From NCBI RefSeq assembly GCF_014873945.1, contig NZ_JADBEC010000001.1:3985001-4049000 (forward strand): DNA of 64,000 nucleotides, in the 5' to 3' direction. The translations under genes were made by a program, and so were the position numbers. Below the pieces are notes generated by a model. The model saw only the letters and a list, made by a program, of their open reading frames with translations, did no database searches and was not told the DNA's origin. The first letter of the stretch is position 1. Every line of letters starts with the position of its first letter. The stretch comes from Rhizobium viscosum (GTDB lineage: Bacteria; Pseudomonadota; Alphaproteobacteria; Rhizobiales; Rhizobiaceae). Shown in pieces: positions 25,417 to 34,507 of this stretch.

Positions 25417-26310
25417 ATGGATGACGTCATCATCATCGGCGGCAGCTTTGCCGGCCTCGCCGCCGCCCTGCAGCTCGGCCGTGCCCGCCGCAAGGTCACC
25501 GTTCTCGATACCGGCCTGCCGCGCAACCGCTTCGCCGGCCACTCGCATGGTCTGCTCGGCCACGATCACAAGCCACCGCTGGACATCCTGGCCGAGGCGC
25601 GGCAGCAGCTGGCGCGCTATCCCACGATCAGGCTGGTCAATGCCCGGGCCGACAGCATTTCCGGCGCCATCGATGATTTCTCCGTCCTCACAGGCGATGG
25701 CGAAAGCCTTGGGGCGCGCCGCCTGATCCTGAGTTATGGGGTCACCGACCAGATGCCCGATGTTCCGGGCTTTGCCGAAAGCTGGGGCACATCCATCGTG
25801 CCTTGCCCCTATTGCGATGGCTTTGAAGTCGCCGACCAGCATTGGGGCCTCGTCTGGTCCGGCCCGCAGTCGCACAATTATGTCAGGCTGTACCACGACT
25901 GGACGGAAACGTTGACGGTCTTCGCCAATGGTCACGACATTTCAGCCGATATCCAGGCCGATCTGGCGCGCCGCAACATACCTGTCGTTGATGGTCGGAT
26001 CGCCGAAATCGCCCATCACCGGGGCCATATTACCACCGTTAATCTCGAGAGCGGCCGCAATGCCGCGGTCGATATCCTGTTCGCGCATCCGCGCAACAAG
26101 CCGTCCGCAAGCCTGCATGAATCACTGGGCCTCGACACGGTCAATACGCCCTTCGGCATCGCCCTCAAGGTCGACGAGCGCCGCGAAACCAGCACGCCCG
26201 GCATCTATGCTGCCGGCGATCTTGCAAACCCAGCCATGGCCTCGGTCACCACGGCAATATCGCAGGGCGCGACAGCGGGTATCTTCGCCCAGCAGTCGAT
26301 GCTGGTTTGA
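25417..26310 (+). CDS. Thioredoxin reductase-like FAD/NAD(P) oxidoreductase
   Basis: A 297-residue flavoprotein. GGSFAGLAAA (8-17) binds FAD, CPYCDG (130-135) is the redox-active Cys pair of thioredoxin reductases, and TPGIYAAGDL is the C-terminal FAD motif. The NADPH-binding loop normally seen after the CPYC (GxGxxA) is poorly preserved (LVWSGPQSHNYV), so the electron donor is uncertain. Such proteins without a classic NADPH motif often act as small disulfide oxidases/reductases. It faces a TetR gene. Confidence 0.82.
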   Translation: MDDVIIIGGSFAGLAAALQLGRARRKVTVLDTGLPRNRFAGHSHGLLGHDHKPPLDILAEARQQLARYPTIRLVNARADSISGAIDDFSVLTGDGESLGARRLILSYGVTDQMPDVPGFAESWGTSIVPCPYCDGFEVADQHWGLVWSGPQSHNYVRLYHDWTETLTVFANGHDISADIQADLARRNIPVVDGRIAEIAHHRGHITTVNLESGRNAAVDILFAHPRNKPSASLHESLGLDTVNTPFGIALKVDERRETSTPGIYAAGDLANPAMASVTTAISQGATAGIFAQQSMLV

Positions 26311-26499
26311 GAGCACAGGTTCCCTTCTCCGGTTGCCGCAGGCGCGGTTGTCCTTCGAAGTCGGCGCCAGGCGGCACCGATCCCGACGCATGAGATGATC
26401 CACGCAGGTCTGGTGTCTTGTCGCTGGCGAGGCGGAGTCGCTGGAGACGATGCCCGCTTTGGCATCGGATAGCCTGGAACGAATCAAACAAGGATTGTC

Positions 26500-27372
26500 A
26501 TGGCACAGCACAATGCCGATCAGGTCGCCGACTGGAATGACCAAAGCGGGGAGCGCTGGGTCGCCCACCAGGCCCGGCTCGACGCCGTGATGGCGGCGTT
26601 CGGCCAGGCCGCAATCGAAGCCGCCGCGCCCGCCACGGACGAATGCGTGCTGGACGTCGGCTGCGGCGCGGGGGCGTCCAGTCGGGATCTGGCCGCCCGC
26701 GTCGGCTCCGGAGGCCATGTGCTGGGCGTGGACATATCCGAACCGCTGATCGACCGAGCGCGCGCGCTTGTGCCACAGGATACGCCGGCCCTGTTCCAGG
26801 TGGCCGACGCCAGCGGCGCCGAGCTGCCCGAGGGGGCGTTCGACATCCTGTTCTCGCGCTTCGGAGTGATGTTCTTTGACGATCCTACCGTCGCGTTCGC
26901 TCATATGCGCCGTGCGCTCAAGCCCGGCGGACGGGTCGCTTTCGTCTGCTGGCGCGGCATGGCCGAGAACGATTGGGTGCGCCTGCCGATGACCGCGATC
27001 AAGGGTATCGTCCCGCCGACCGCGCCGCCCGATCCCGAAGCGCCCGGCCCATTCTCGTTCGGTGACCGGGAGCGGGTGGCGCGCATCCTCACGGCGGCCG
27101 GCTTCACCGACATCGCTATCGCACCCTTCGATGCCTCCATTCCGTTTGGCGAGGGCGCGACGCGGGACATGGCGATCGACGACGCGGTGAAGATGACGTT
27201 CGAGGTTGGCCCACTGTCGCGCATGCTCGCTGATCAGCCCGACGATATCCGCGTCCGCGCCTCGGCCGCGGTTCGTCACCGCGCGCAATCCGGCGCCACC
27301 CGCTACGACAAGCTCGCCAGCAATTTCCTATCAGGAGTAAGCCTCGCCGCAACCGCGGCATTCTGGCTCTGA
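26500..27372 (+). CDS. Class I SAM-dependent methyltransferase
   Basis: A 290-residue methyltransferase: VLDVGCGAGAS (50-60) is motif I, GVDISEPLIDRAR motif II, and FDILFSRFGVMFFDDP plus LKPGGRVAFVCWR complete the Methyltransf_11/25-type fold. Substrate unknown. The 189-bp gap upstream holds nothing recognisable. Confidence 0.9.
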   Translation: MAQHNADQVADWNDQSGERWVAHQARLDAVMAAFGQAAIEAAAPATDECVLDVGCGAGASSRDLAARVGSGGHVLGVDISEPLIDRARALVPQDTPALFQVADASGAELPEGAFDILFSRFGVMFFDDPTVAFAHMRRALKPGGRVAFVCWRGMAENDWVRLPMTAIKGIVPPTAPPDPEAPGPFSFGDRERVARILTAAGFTDIAIAPFDASIPFGEGATRDMAIDDAVKMTFEVGPLSRMLADQPDDIRVRASAAVRHRAQSGATRYDKLASNFLSGVSLAATAAFWL

Positions 27373-27385
27373 ACGAGTCTGAACC

Positions 27386-27577
27386 CTACGGAAGTTCGAT
27401 TTCGCCGTCCACCACGTGGTTGAGGCCGGTGCCATCAGCCGTCAGCGTCATGCGGACCTTCAGCTTTTTGCCGCCGATCTGCCCGTCGCGCACCGTCTCC
27501 TCGATCCTGCGCTGCGAGGTCACGCCGACTTCCTTCAGGAACTTGCGGATAGACATATTGAAGGCGTCTTCGCTCAT
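27386..27577 (-). CDS. DUF6494-family small protein
   Basis: A 63-residue protein beginning MSEDAFNMSIRKFLKEVGVT, the typical start of this short conserved family, and ending in a beta-rich region. GGGGGATACC lies before its ATG. Cytosolic, function unknown. Convergent with the methyltransferase, 13 bases apart. Confidence 0.82.
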   Translation of the reverse strand: MSEDAFNMSIRKFLKEVGVTSQRRIEETVRDGQIGGKKLKVRMTLTADGTGLNHVVDGEIELP

Positions 27578-27682
27578 GGTGGTATCCCCCGTGTGTGGAC
27601 GGGATTGTAAGGGAAGGCGAGCGGCCGGGAAAGCTGGATCGGAGGCGCGGCGGCGATAATCAGCGTGAGCCGGGAGCGATGT

Positions 27683-28069
27683 TCATTTACAGGTATAATC
27701 CCAGATGAAATATTGGGGATGGGCGGCCTCTGGATCCTGGTCCTGTTCCGGATCCCTGCTCAAGTAGATATCGCCGAGCGATGAGACGCCGTTCCGGCAG
27801 TTGTTCTTGATCAATCTCGCGACCATCTCGAACACCTTCAGGTGCCTGTCCCGAAACGACATCATCGCCAGCGGGCCATCATATTTTTCGCCGCGATGGG
27901 TGACTTCGATCCGACGATCGCTGCGGCCGCTCGCAATGACCTGATAATTGAATTTCGAGCCGCTGATCTCGCTCGTTCCGCTATCGATGACATTCGCGGC
28001 AGCTGCCGGTCCTGCAGCAAGGAGCAGAAATCCCCAGAATGCAGCAGGCTTCAGATATCGACGAGTCAT
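27683..28069 (-). CDS. Exported hypothetical protein
   Basis: A 128-residue protein with a signal peptide (AFWGFLLLAAGPAAA), a short acidic mature domain and two Cys (NNCRNG, DYTCK) that could pair. No known family. Confidence 0.65.
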   Translation of the reverse strand: MTRRYLKPAAFWGFLLLAAGPAAAANVIDSGTSEISGSKFNYQVIASGRSDRRIEVTHRGEKYDGPLAMMSFRDRHLKVFEMVARLIKNNCRNGVSSLGDIYLSRDPEQDQDPEAAHPQYFIWDYTCK

Positions 28070-28193
28070 TGGAATTTGCCCCCTGTGGTTGATCCGACCA
28101 TAGGGGCTCCGACTGTTTCTGCAATCTCCAATTTCGGTCTTTTAATGGCCCGCCCGTCCCTGGTATCGGAAGAGCAGGCCGCCGCGGGGCGCG

Positions 28194-28295
28194 CTATTTC
28201 AGGGGCAAGAACAGTTCCGCGACGACCTCATGGACCGCGGGGGTTGGCGGCACATCGCGGATCGTCACATCGTCTTCTTCATAGGTTATCTGCAT
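28194..28295 (-). CDS. Possible 33-residue small protein
   Basis: A tiny reading frame (MQITYEEDDVTIRDVPPTP...) starting eight bases after a good AAGGAGC. Acidic, without a signal. The ribosome binding site is the only positive evidence; it could be a remnant of a longer gene. Confidence 0.35.
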   Translation of the reverse strand: MQITYEEDDVTIRDVPPTPAVHEVVAELFLPLK

Positions 28296-28393
28296 GAGCT
28301 TGCTCCTTGCGTTTTCGAGAGGCCTGAAGGCAGGGGCGATACGCTCGACCGATCTTGCGGTTTTGGCGGGAGTTGCGAAACAGGCCGGCCGGC

Positions 28394-28762
28394 TCATGCG
28401 TGATCGGCGTCGTAGCGCAGGCGGTGATCCTCGATGTTCTGCCTGTTTTCAGCTGCCCAGTCGGCAAGCTGTCGCACGGTTTCCGACAGGGAGTGGCCGA
28501 GCGGCGTCAGCGTGTATTCGACCTGCGGCGGGGTGCTGGGGTGGACGGTTCTGGCGATCATGCCGTCGCGCTCCAGCACCTTCAGCGTCCGCGTCAGCAT
28601 CTGCTGCGAGATGCCGCCGACCTCGCGCTTCAGCCCATTGAACCGTCGCGCACCCAGCCGAAGTGCGACGACGACCTGGATCGTCCATTTGTCGCCGACC
28701 CGGCTCAGGATCTCGCTGACACCCCTGCAGTCGGCTCCTTCAGGCCTTGCAGTCACATCCAT
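28394..28762 (-). CDS. HxlR-family regulator
   Basis: A 122-residue winged-helix regulator: ILSRVGDKWTIQVVVALRLG, GISQQMLTRTLKVLERDGMI and PPQVEYTLTPLGHSL are the family blocks. A single Cys near the N-terminus (GADCRGV) is where redox-sensing HxlR members carry theirs. It is divergent from the GST at 28887, its likely target. ATG 28762 follows GGGAG. Confidence 0.9.
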   Translation of the reverse strand: MDVTARPEGADCRGVSEILSRVGDKWTIQVVVALRLGARRFNGLKREVGGISQQMLTRTLKVLERDGMIARTVHPSTPPQVEYTLTPLGHSLSETVRQLADWAAENRQNIEDHRLRYDADHA

Positions 28763-28886
28763 CTGACCAGCTCCCAAAGATATGCTTTTGACGGATAATT
28801 TTAGGTCTCATAAATGGCCGTGGTCAACATTGCAGACCTTGTCTCACGGCGGAGCCGGCGGGGCGGGTCACCACCAGGAGACCATC

Positions 28887-29471
28887 ATGAACCTCTTCTA
28901 CTATCCCGGCGCCTGCAGCCTCGCCGATCATATTGCGCTCATCGAGACCGGGCTTTCCTACAGGCTCACCAGCATCCGGCATGACAAGATGACGGAGGAC
29001 GGCCGCGATTTCCTGTCGATCAATCCCAAGGGCTACATTCCCACGCTCGAACTCGAGGACGGAACGGTCCTGACGGAGAACCAGACCATCCTGAACTATA
29101 TCGCCGAAAGAAGCGGCAAGCTCCTGCCCAAGGACGGCATCGTGCGTTGGCGCGCGCTCGAGGCGCTGGCTTTCATGTCCTCCGAGATCCATTCGCGGTA
29201 CCAGCCCTTCTTCCGGGATTTCCCCGAGCCGGAGAAGGAGCGTGCCCGCGAAAAACTCGCACAGGCCTTCGCAATCCTCGCCGGCCAGATGGGCGAGAAG
29301 AGATTCCTGGTCAGCGACGAGATGACGATTGCCGATTGCTACCTGTTCTGGGTGCTGATGGTTGCCCCCAGGAGCGGTGTCGAACTGCCGGGGGCGCTCG
29401 GTGGGTTCCTCGCGCATATGCGAACGCTGCCATCAGTGACGCGGGCCCTTGCCGAGGAGGGGCTGGGCTGA
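28887..29471 (+). CDS. Glutathione S-transferase
   Basis: A 194-residue GST. LFYYPGACSLADHIALIETG is the N-terminal thioredoxin fold with the Ser/Cys site, NPKGYIPTLEL holds the cis-Pro, LTENQTILNYIAER binds glutathione, and MTIADCYLFWVLM is the N-capping box of the second domain. CCAGGAGACC precedes its ATG. It is regulated, presumably, by the divergent HxlR. Three decayed copies of a closely related 3' end lie downstream at 31893, 36519 and 38478. Confidence 0.92.
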   Translation: MNLFYYPGACSLADHIALIETGLSYRLTSIRHDKMTEDGRDFLSINPKGYIPTLELEDGTVLTENQTILNYIAERSGKLLPKDGIVRWRALEALAFMSSEIHSRYQPFFRDFPEPEKERAREKLAQAFAILAGQMGEKRFLVSDEMTIADCYLFWVLMVAPRSGVELPGALGGFLAHMRTLPSVTRALAEEGLG

Positions 29472-29481
29472 GCAGTGGTCC

Positions 29482-29513
29482 GGCTGGCCGGGGATGCGCG
29501 CAGCCGGCCAGCC
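29482..29513. terminator. Hairpin between convergent GST and RidA genes
   Basis: GGCTGGCC (29482-29489) pairs with GGCCAGCC (29506-29513), extended by CG pairs at the loop side. It lies 10 bases after the GST stop and could serve both convergent genes; there is no T-run. Confidence 0.55.
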
Positions 29514-29532
29514 ATTCTTCGCGAGCGAGCGC

Positions 29533-29961
29533 TCAATCCAGGAGGACGACAGCCTCGACCTCGAAGAGCATGGGGTCGATGGCGAGCTTCGGCACCGGAA
29601 CCAGCGTCTGTGCCGGGAGCGTATTGCCGAACAGGCGCGTGACGGTCTCCGTCAGTATGCCGAGCTTCGACATATCGTGGCCGACCACGTAAACCGTCAG
29701 TTTCACGACCTGGTCCGGGCGGGCGCCAAGCGCGTCGATCACGGCGGCGAGGTTCGCATAGGCCTGTTCCACCTGAGCGGCGAAGTCCGGCGAGAGAGTG
29801 CCGGTTCGGTCCTGTCCGCCTTGGCCCGAGATGAAGGCCAGCCGGCCGGCAGCCGGGGTGATGACCGCCGTGCTGTAGCCGTTCGGTGTCGGGTCGTGCA
29901 GGTGGGAAGGGTTCACGATAACAGGCGCTACGGCGGTGGCGGGTGTTTGATGTTGGGTCAT
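29533..29961 (-). CDS. RidA-family protein
   Basis: A 142-residue RidA/YjgF protein: GRLAFISGQGGQDRTG, QVEQAYANLAAVIDALGA and QTLVPVPKLAIDPMLFEVEA are the family segments. The usual Arg of deaminase-competent RidA (in the IP-R-S/A region) is replaced by the KLAIDPMLFEVEA context, so enamine deaminase activity is not certain. It is divergent from the WYL regulator with a perfect palindrome between them. Confidence 0.88.
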   Translation of the reverse strand: MTQHQTPATAVAPVIVNPSHLHDPTPNGYSTAVITPAAGRLAFISGQGGQDRTGTLSPDFAAQVEQAYANLAAVIDALGARPDQVVKLTVYVVGHDMSKLGILTETVTRLFGNTLPAQTLVPVPKLAIDPMLFEVEAVVLLD

Positions 29962-30007
29962 GGTCTGTCTCCTTGTCGAGTTGCCATGACCCGCCTAGAG
30001 TGAATCG

Positions 30008-30026
30008 GTGCCAAATTTTGGCACCA
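30008..30026. promoter_or_regulatory. Perfect palindromic operator for the WYL regulator
   Basis: GGTGCCAAA-T-TTTGGCACC, 9+1+9. It lies 20 bases before the WYL regulator gene and 47 bases before the divergent RidA gene. A further partial half (GGTGCCCAAA) lies just downstream at the regulator start. Confidence 0.78.
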
Positions 30027-30045
30027 AATACGCTAGGGTGCCCAA

Positions 30046-30765
30046 ATGAACATCCGCCTCAGACACGACGCCATCGTGCGCATCCTCCGGCGCAACGGAA
30101 GCGCGACGGTCAACGATCTGGCGCAGGAGGTGGGTGCTTCCAGGCGAACGGTGCTGCGTGACATCGGGGCGCTGCGTGAGCAGGGCTTCCTCATCCATTC
30201 CGAATCCGGCCGGGGTGGCGGGCTGCAGCTCGAACCGGAATCGGTGCAGACCACGGCCCGGCTCTCCGTGACCGAGGTGTTTGCGCTCCTGATCAGCGTG
30301 GCGGCCATGCGCGCGGCCCGCTCCCTTCCTTTCTCCGATCTAGCCGATGCGGGGCTCGCGAAGATCGAAAGGGCACTTTCGGCAGACAAGGTGCGGGACC
30401 TGCGCCGGCTTCTCGACTGCCTGTATGTCGGGCAATTGTCGCCCAGGCAGGATATTTCGGACATTGGCTCGATCGATTCCGGGCTGCTGCCGGCTTTCGA
30501 GACGGCGTTTCTCCAGCGGCTGCATCTTCGTTTCCGCTACCGTGACGCCAGAGGGATGGAAACACTGCGCGAGATCGAGCCGCAGGCCATGCTCATCCTG
30601 CCGCCACTTTGGTATCTCGTCGGCTGGGATGGCGCGCGTGCGGATTTCCGCCACTTTCGCATGGACCGGATCAGCAAGCCGGAGATTGTGGAGGGCACGC
30701 AGTTTCGTCGAAGGCACGTGCCCTTCGAAGATGATGTCTGCCCTTTCAGCGAAATGGCGCGCTGA
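30046..30765 (+). CDS. YafY-type HTH/WYL transcription regulator
   Basis: A 239-residue protein: an HTH_11 domain (VNDLAQEVGASRRTVLRDIG, residues ~22-42) and a WYL domain (FRYRDARG, PLWYLVGWDGARADFRHFRMDR), a ligand-sensing module often responding to nucleic acid or small effectors. It sits divergent to RidA with a perfect operator between, implying control of that gene. Confidence 0.9.
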   Translation: MNIRLRHDAIVRILRRNGSATVNDLAQEVGASRRTVLRDIGALREQGFLIHSESGRGGGLQLEPESVQTTARLSVTEVFALLISVAAMRAARSLPFSDLADAGLAKIERALSADKVRDLRRLLDCLYVGQLSPRQDISDIGSIDSGLLPAFETAFLQRLHLRFRYRDARGMETLREIEPQAMLILPPLWYLVGWDGARADFRHFRMDRISKPEIVEGTQFRRRHVPFEDDVCPFSEMAR

Positions 30766-30870
30766 GTATCAGCGAGATCGAAGGCTGCGCCGCACTGTGG
30801 TCAATCCTACCTTGAAGTTATCCGGCAAACCTTTAATTTCTACTATAATAATCGCGGGAACAGGCAGGCA

Positions 30871-31275
30871 ATGACTGGGCAATCCGTTCATTCGTTCGAG
30901 ATATTCGAGGAAGCAGCCTGCGATGCGGGGATCTATACCTGGGATATCGTCAGGAATCTCGTCTTCGCCGACAGCGCGCTTGCCGAGCTTTTCGGCCTCG
31001 ATGCTGCCGCCACGGTGCGCGGCCTGCCGCTGGAAGACTATCTTGCGCGTGTCCATCCCGATGACCGGCCGCAACTGGCAAAGAAGATCTCGGAAGTGCT
31101 CGTTGCCGATATTGCGCAGCAGAACACCTATCGCGTGGAGGGCAGGGACGGCCGGTACCGGATGGTCGCGGCCTTCGGCCGGGCTTTTCGCGATCACAGC
31201 GGATCACCCATCCTCTATTCCGGTATCGTCGTGCCGCTGGCCGAGCGCGAGGATGAAGGGTTGCTGACGCATTAG
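30871..31275 (+). CDS. Stand-alone PAS-domain protein
   Basis: A 134-residue protein that is little more than one PAS fold of the PAS_3 type: GIYTWDIVRNLVFADSALAELFGLD and YLARVHPDDRPQLAKKI lead into YRVEGRDGRYRMVAAFGRAF. No output domain is fused, so it must signal through a partner or buffer a ligand. It is separated from the WYL gene by 105 bases on the same strand. Confidence 0.85.
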   Translation: MTGQSVHSFEIFEEAACDAGIYTWDIVRNLVFADSALAELFGLDAAATVRGLPLEDYLARVHPDDRPQLAKKISEVLVADIAQQNTYRVEGRDGRYRMVAAFGRAFRDHSGSPILYSGIVVPLAEREDEGLLTH

Positions 31276-31624
31276 AGCGGCTTTTGTCACCGGTCGCAGA
31301 CGACGCAGATCGTTTCATGCTGCGTGTGGTCGAATTGCCCGGCTCCCGGCCTTGCCAGCGACCCCATGACGGATTTGGCCTGCGCGACCACCACGTGCTG
31401 AACGACCGCGAGACATCCTGTTGGGATCGCTGGCGCGAGGCGCCGTCGGCAAGCCGGCAAGTACCGCGCGATGAGCTGGCATGGCTGGATGACCTCGCCG
31501 CCCGCCCGGATCAGCCGTTGGTAGTGCGCAGGCCGGACTGGCTGGATCAGGCGGATCGGATTGCCAGTTGTGGACGTCAAGCGCGGGTGGTAAGCGCCAG
31601 CCAAACAACAATAGGAGTGCAATT
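31276..31624. other. Gene-free stretch
   Basis: No credible gene, repeat or RNA is seen here. Reading frames on both strands are open but have no family resemblance or ribosome binding site. The small gene at 31625 has its GGAG at the very end of this stretch. Confidence 0.5.
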
Positions 31625-31855
31625 GTGAGCGAACCGACCGTAGCAGATGCAACAAACCGCATTTATGAATCGCTACATGCTGATAATGCCGACCTCGACG
31701 TGCATATTGCGGCTCTGAAGGCAGCATTGGCTCGGGCGGGTTTGAAAGAGGCCGTCTTCGACCCGGCCAGGCTCGTACAGAACAATCGTTCTGGCAGGAA
31801 GCTGATGCAGGCCTACTTTCGCCAGCGCGGCGTGACGGTGAAGTACCTGGCTTAA
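31625..31855 (+). CDS. Small conserved hypothetical protein
   Basis: A 76-residue protein beginning at GTG 31625, with AATAGGAGTGC upstream. The C-terminal part (VFDPARLVQNNRSGRKLMQ, then YFRQRGVTV) is compact and looks conserved, as in short proteobacterial proteins of unknown function. Helical, cytosolic. Confidence 0.65.
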   Translation: MSEPTVADATNRIYESLHADNADLDVHIAALKAALARAGLKEAVFDPARLVQNNRSGRKLMQAYFRQRGVTVKYLA

Positions 31856-31892
31856 GAAACCTTCCAATGACATCGGACAGGCCGCAATAAGA

Positions 31893-32034
31893 TGGCTGAC
31901 TGCTACCTGTTCGGCTGCTGATGGTCGCACCCAGGAGCGGCGTCGAACTGCCGGAGGCGCTCAGCAGGTCCTTCGACCACATGCGGGCGCTGCCCTCCGT
32001 GATCAGGGCGCTTGCCGAGGAAGGGCTTGGCTGA
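31893..32034 (+). pseudogene. GST 3'-end remnant B
   Basis: About 142 bases match the end of the GST gene at 28887, from CTGACTGCTACCTGTTC to the TGA. One early frameshift is present; after that the frame reads RSGVELPEALSRSFDHMRAL and ends in EEGLG. Sequence differs enough from the intact gene to suggest a sister GST as source. A large hairpin (AGGCCGAT/ATCGGCCT, 32078-32123) follows. The whole gene-free stretch 31856-32273 contains only these. Confidence 0.85.
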
Positions 32035-32273
32035 GACCCGACCGCACACGTTCCCTGGCCAGGGAAAAGTTACTGACAGGCCGATGACCGTTCCCGGCGC
32101 ATTGCGGAACGGATAATCGGCCTGAAGCGGCCGTTTCCACGCGTGCCCGGACCTGCATCGCTATTGTAAGTTGATGGCAAATCTGCGAAAATTACGCGGA
32201 AATACTATCCCGCATTTTTCTGTACTTGCATGGCAACTCCCTCCAGTTAACGCTCGAGACAAGGATGCTTACA

Positions 32274-34481
32274 ATGCGCCGGGTAAACAGAAAAACCTTC
32301 TTTCTTTCTTCAACAATACTGGTGGTCGCCGCAACATCTGCCGCGGCCCAGGAACGCCATGCCTATTTCGGGCAGACCCATCAGCATACGAGCTGGTCGC
32401 TGGATGCCTATATCATCGGCAATACCGTCACGGGGCCGGCGGAAGCCTATCAATACTCGATGGGGCAGACCATCAAGCATCCTGCCGGCTATGACGTCCA
32501 GATCAGGACGCCGCTCGACTTCCAGGGCGTCACCGATCATGCCGAATATGTCGGCGTGGTCAGGCTCGCGAACGATCCCACATCGTCGATCAGCAAACTT
32601 CCCGTTGCCGCGAAACTGAAGGTCACCAAGGACAACGGCCCCATGAAGATCTTCCAGTGGATGGCCGGGAGCATCGCCAGCGGCAAACCCATCCCCGAGC
32701 TGCTGGACCCGAAACTCACAGGTTCCGTGTGGAGCGAGAATACTGCCATTGCCGACAAGTACAACAAGCCGGGACAGTTCACGACTTTCTGTTCGTATGA
32801 ATGGACGTCGATGCCACAAAACCAGAACATGCACCGGAACGTGTTCTTCAAGGATTGCGCCAAACTTCCGGAGGCTCCGTTCTCCGCGATCGACTCCGAC
32901 CATCCGGAGGATCTCTGGGCCTGGATGGACGGGCAGCGCAAGGCCGGAAACGAGGTGCTGGCCATCTCGCACAATGCTAACCTCTCCAACGGCATCATGT
33001 TTCCAGTCGACGTCGACAGCAAAGGCAATCCGCTGGATGCCGCCTGGGCGCAGCAGCGCATGACCAACGAGCCCCTGACGGAGATCAAACAGGTGAAGGG
33101 CGTCTCGGAAACCCATCCCGATCTCTCGCCGAATGATGAATTCGCCAATTACGAGATCATGAATTATCTCATCGGCCTCGACAACAGCACGTCGAAACTG
33201 CACGGAAGCTATACGCGAGAAGCCTATGAAAACGGCCTGGCGATGCAGGCGACGCGTGGCTACAATCCGTACAAATTCGGTGTCGTCGGGGCTGGAGACT
33301 CCCACAACACGGTCACCGCCTACACGCAGTCGGATTTCTTCGGCGCTCACGGACTGGTCGATGCCACGCCGCAGGCCCGGCTTGCCGGGAAGGTCGCGTC
33401 CGGCATGAATATCCTGCAAACGGGAACCTCGGGGCTGACCGTCGTCTGGGCAGAGGAGAACACGCGCCAGTCAATCTTCGACGCGATGCAGCGCAAGGAA
33501 GTCTATGGCACGAGCGGCGTGCGGATCCAGGCCCGGATGTTCGGCGGATGGGACTATGACAGGGGGCTTCTTGCGGATGCCGACTGGGTGAAGACCGCCT
33601 ATGCCGGTGGCGTGCCGATGGGTGGTGACCTTCCGGCAGCCGATGGCAAGGTCCCTTCATTCGTTGTGTCGGGGGTCAAAGACCCCGAAGACGGGAACCT
33701 CGACCGGATTCAGGTCGTCAAGGGATGGACGAAGCAAGGTCAGGTTTTCGAAAAGATCTTCGACGTGGCCTGGTCCGGCAGTCGCCAGCCCGATCCCGTT
33801 ACCGGCAGGTTGCCGCCGGTTGGCAGCACGGTCGACATCACCAAGGCAACCTACACGAACGACATCGGTTCGGTGGAACTGAAGGCAGTCTGGACGGACC
33901 CGGAGTTCGATCCCAGCCTGCACGCATTCTATTATGCGCGCGTCCTGCAAATTCCGACCCCGCGCTGGAGCACCTACGATGCCGTCAAGCTCGGCATCGC
34001 TCCGCCGAGCAATGCGCCCGCCACCGTGCAGGAACGCGCCTGGACGACGCCCATATGGTACACGCCGACCCCGGCGGCATTGGCAAAGGCCGAGCGAGGG
34101 CTGATGGTCGACGACCTGACCAAATCGGGATCGACGGCGCTGACCGAGGACCAGCTGAAGCAACTCGTCGTCGGCAAGACGATCAAGGTCCGCAATACGG
34201 TTAGCGGGGAGGATTTCGATGTCCTGTTTGGTGAAGACGGCCAGCGTATCGTAACGCTGGCGAATGGCGGGCCGCCCAAAGCCGACGACCTGCTGCAGAT
34301 CATGCATCCGGGCACGGCCGGATCTCCTGCAGCCTATGAAATCAAGGACGGTCACATCGTCACGACCATCGACGGAACGGAGTTCGAACTGACCGTTTAT
34401 AAGTCCGGCGACAAATACATCGCCGCCCGCAGCAATGAATTCGGCTACGCCAATTACGAGGTCCTGTCCGTGGTGCAATGA
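32274..34481 (+). CDS. Exported DUF3604-family hydrolase
   Basis: A 735-residue protein with a signal peptide (TFFLSSTILVVAATSAAAQ). The PHP-like metal-binding motifs are in order: GQTHQHTSW (H36, H38), GVTDHAEYVG (D88-H89), LAISHNANLS (H233 region) and GAGDSHNTVT (341-345). DUF3604 proteins are large periplasmic predicted metallo-phosphoesterases of unknown substrate. ATG 32274 is chosen because AAGG lies nine bases before it and the signal peptide starts there. First gene of a three-gene operon; the next gene begins 26 bases after the stop. Confidence 0.88.
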   Translation: MRRVNRKTFFLSSTILVVAATSAAAQERHAYFGQTHQHTSWSLDAYIIGNTVTGPAEAYQYSMGQTIKHPAGYDVQIRTPLDFQGVTDHAEYVGVVRLANDPTSSISKLPVAAKLKVTKDNGPMKIFQWMAGSIASGKPIPELLDPKLTGSVWSENTAIADKYNKPGQFTTFCSYEWTSMPQNQNMHRNVFFKDCAKLPEAPFSAIDSDHPEDLWAWMDGQRKAGNEVLAISHNANLSNGIMFPVDVDSKGNPLDAAWAQQRMTNEPLTEIKQVKGVSETHPDLSPNDEFANYEIMNYLIGLDNSTSKLHGSYTREAYENGLAMQATRGYNPYKFGVVGAGDSHNTVTAYTQSDFFGAHGLVDATPQARLAGKVASGMNILQTGTSGLTVVWAEENTRQSIFDAMQRKEVYGTSGVRIQARMFGGWDYDRGLLADADWVKTAYAGGVPMGGDLPAADGKVPSFVVSGVKDPEDGNLDRIQVVKGWTKQGQVFEKIFDVAWSGSRQPDPVTGRLPPVGSTVDITKATYTNDIGSVELKAVWTDPEFDPSLHAFYYARVLQIPTPRWSTYDAVKLGIAPPSNAPATVQERAWTTPIWYTPTPAALAKAERGLMVDDLTKSGSTALTEDQLKQLVVGKTIKVRNTVSGEDFDVLFGEDGQRIVTLANGGPPKADDLLQIMHPGTAGSPAAYEIKDGHIVTTIDGTEFELTVYKSGDKYIAARSNEFGYANYEVLSVVQ

Positions 34482-34507
34482 AGAGGCCGGTAAGGGGAGG
34501 ACACCGT

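Noticed and set aside
25227..25424. 65-residue frame upstream of the FAD reductase
   Set aside because: No family resemblance, and it overlaps the reductase start in another frame.
31284..31628. 114-residue frame after the PAS gene
   Set aside because: No ribosome binding site or recognisable domain, and the opposite strand is equally open.
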